DNA of 64,000 bases, from NCBI RefSeq assembly GCF_002305875.1, contig NZ_CP022098.1:2852001-2916000 (forward strand), read 5' to 3'. The stretch is from Cystobacter fuscus. Lineage in GTDB: Bacteria > Myxococcota > Myxococcia > Myxococcales > Myxococcaceae. Each line of letters starts with the position of its first letter. The stretch's first letter is position 1. Shown here piece by piece: positions 62,576 through 64,000 of this stretch. Position numbers and translations under genes: made by a program. The notes below the pieces were generated by a model, which had not been told where the DNA came from, made no database searches, and worked only from the letters and a program-made list of their open reading frames with translations.

Positions 62576-64000
62576 TCAGGCCGGGGGTTCCCGCGCGCTC
62601 AGGGGCAGCTCCAGGGTGAAGCGCGCGCCATGGCCCTTGCCCTGGCTCTCACAGCGCAGCCGGCCCTTCATCGCCTCGGCGGCCAGCGCGCTGGAGTGAA
62701 GGCCAAAGCCATGGCCTTCCTTCTTGGTGGTGAAGCCATGGGAGAACAGCCGCGACAGGTGCTCCGGGGCGATGCCCACCCCATTGTCTTCCACCTCGAT
62801 GCGCAGCCACTCCTCGCCCTCGCGCCGCACGCGCAGCGACAACCACTTGTCATCGCGTCCGCTCTCCGCCAGGGCATGCCGCGCGTTGCCCAGGAGATTC
62901 ACGAGGATCTGCAGCAGCCGGTGCCGGTCCAGCGGCAGCGGTGCCATCTCGGCGTACTCGCGCTGGATGCGGATGCCCAGACGCTCGAAGGCGTCCAGGT
63001 GCAGGCGCAGCGCGCTGTCGATCAGCTCGGGCACCGTGACCAGCTCCACCCGCCCCACGACGCGGGCGTTCTCCTGCTGCAGGCTCACCACCTCGCGGAT
63101 GTGCTCCACGTTGCGCAGCAGCTCCTTCATCTCCGTCAGCAGGTCCTCCTGCTCCTGCACCAGGTGCCGGGACACCGTGGACATGTACTGCGGAAGCTGA
63201 CGTCCCCGGGCATCCTCCGTCAGGAAGGTGGGCAGGTTGGTTTCGTGCTCGCGCAGCAGCTCCGAGGCACGCAGCAGGGACGTGGTGCGCGAGCCTTTCA
63301 GCCGCTCGAGGACGAGCGAGGCGGAGACGTTGACGCTGTTGAACATGTTGCCCACGTTGTGCAGCACGCCCGTGGCCATCTCCGCCATGCCCGCCTGGCG
63401 TGACACTTCCATCAGCCCCCGGTGCAGCTCCCCCAGCTTCGCCTCGGCCTCCTTGCGCTCCGTGATGTCCCGTCCGAAGAGCGTCACCCCCACGGGCCGA
63501 TCCCCCTCTCCCCACAGGGGGTGGAGCGCCACATCGAACACCCAGGTGCGGTGGGGGTTCCGCCGGATCCACTCGAAGCGGACGCTCTCTCCGCGCAGGG
63601 CGCGTTGCAGGCTGTTGCGCCATTGTTCCTGCACCACGGGATCGCTGTGCTGATCCAGCTCGGCGCCCGGGCGCAGCTCCCTGCCGTACATCTCCTGGAA
63701 CATCTTCCTCGCCACGCTGTTGGACGTGATGGCGCGTCCCCGTTCGTCGAGCGAGCACACCGGATCCGTCGTGCTCTCCAGCAGGCTGTGCAGCTTGCGC
63801 TCGCTGTCGCGCACCGTGGCGGAGGCGTCGTCCCGCGCGATGCCAAACAGCGAGCTCAGCCCCCAGCCGAGCAGCAGGATGAGGGAGTCGAGCACTCCGG
63901 CGATCCACGCCTGGGAGTTGGCGAAGATTGGCTCCCGGCTCCCGAACCCCGACTGGTAGAGGGGGAGGAGGATCCCCGAGTTGAGACAGAAGAAACCCGT
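62576..64000 (-). CDS. PAS-domain sensor histidine kinase (5' end outside window)
   Basis: The reading frame stays open from 63895 to the window edge, so the gene is longer than a GTG at 63895 would suggest. Residues encoded beyond it (GFFCLNSGILLPLYQSG and a second hydrophobic stretch) are an N-terminal membrane region. Next are a PAS domain (SLLESTTDPVCSLDERGR ... VTLFGRDITERKEAE) and the kinase part: an H-box-like segment MATGVLHNVGNMFNSV with the phospho-accepting His, an N-box ILVNLLGNARHAL, G1 EDNGVGI and G2 GHGFGLHSSALAA. It senses an unknown signal at the membrane. No response regulator is visible in the window. Confidence 0.88.
   Translation of the reverse strand, partial: TGFFCLNSGILLPLYQSGFGSREPIFANSQAWIAGVLDSLILLLGWGLSSLFGIARDDASATVRDSERKLHSLLESTTDPVCSLDERGRAITSNSVARKMFQEMYGRELRPGAELDQHSDPVVQEQWRNSLQRALRGESVRFEWIRRNPHRTWVFDVALHPLWGEGDRPVGVTLFGRDITERKEAEAKLGELHRGLMEVSRQAGMAEMATGVLHNVGNMFNSVNVSASLVLERLKGSRTTSLLRASELLREHETNLPTFLTEDARGRQLPQYMSTVSRHLVQEQEDLLTEMKELLRNVEHIREVVSLQQENARVVGRVELVTVPELIDSALRLHLDAFERLGIRIQREYAEMAPLPLDRHRLLQILVNLLGNARHALAESGRDDKWLSLRVRREGEEWLRIEVEDNGVGIAPEHLSRLFSHGFTTKKEGHGFGLHSSALAAEAMKGRLRCESQGKGHGARFTLELPLSAREPPA

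Noticed and set aside
59081-63403. A 1440-codon open frame on the plus strand
   Set aside because: It runs antisense to fadD, the OPT transporter and the histidine kinase, each of which has clear family motifs. Its composition (Gly, His, Gln, Glu, Arg) is typical of the mirror frame of GC-rich coding DNA.

Overview
The window looks like a chromosomal segment of a fruiting myxobacterium (Cystobacterineae type, e.g. Archangium, Cystobacter or Melittangium). It has very high GC with strong GC3 bias and many lipoproteins and secreted glycoside hydrolases. It also carries Myxococcus-specific paralogue families (TIGR02265/DUF2378, double-CXXCG proteins, DUF2380 lipoproteins) and lipoprotein toxin/immunity loci resembling the Sit (swarm inhibition toxin) loci delivered by TraA/TraB outer membrane exchange. 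The genus is inferred; there is no rRNA or other marker gene here.

Layout. 1-494: 3' part of a DUF488 gene. 578-4915: Sit-like locus 1, a tandem duplication of a lipoprotein nuclease toxin plus DUF3396 immunity gene, in which the second toxin is frameshifted, followed by a lone double-CXXCG immunity-like gene. 4962-16173: a DUF885 peptidase-like protein, an acyl-CoA synthetase, a TIGR02265 protein, a phosphoesterase and lipoprotein, a YqaA-like membrane protein, an exported endonuclease/exonuclease/phosphatase-fold protein and an AI-2E-family transporter. 16404-21214: xanthine dehydrogenase xdhAB and an HSL-type esterase. 21224-22208: a heme-oxygenase-like gene and a small Cys-rich gene behind a probable Fur box. 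22407-27492: an RsuA-like pseudouridine synthase overlapping a polysaccharide deacetylase, then a GH3 lipoprotein.

27565-34129: Sit-like locus 2, again a tandem duplication of toxin plus immunity. 34205-40031: a tightly overlapping five-gene operon (CotH lipoprotein, VTC polyphosphate-polymerase domain, OprO/P-like porin, thymidylate-kinase/AWxLRE-repeat fusion, DUF4956-like membrane protein). I read this as a candidate cell-envelope phosphate or polyphosphate system. 40251-44381: a secreted SGNH esterase with a mannose-lectin tail, and a lipoprotein with 14 RCC1 units. 44474-46488: Sit-like locus 3, a DUF2380 lipoprotein with a His-rich nuclease-like C-terminus plus a small immunity candidate. 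46876-51203: an RND efflux adaptor and pump without outer-membrane channel or regulator. 51600-58864: two secreted multidomain glycosidases (GH16; GH3 with discoidin domains). 58949-64000: FadD, an OPT transporter and a truncated PAS histidine kinase.

The strongest theme is kin discrimination: three toxin-immunity loci of the outer-membrane-exchange type in 46 kb. Four of the five toxin-immunity pairs couple toxin and immunity genes by an ATGA overlap; the fifth has the same overlap after a frameshifted toxin. Two loci are tandem duplications in which divergence is concentrated in the toxin 3' end plus immunity 5' end, flanked by nearly identical DNA, as expected for cassette replacement by homologous recombination. 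The secreted hydrolases, esterase and efflux pump fit a predatory, polymer-degrading lifestyle.
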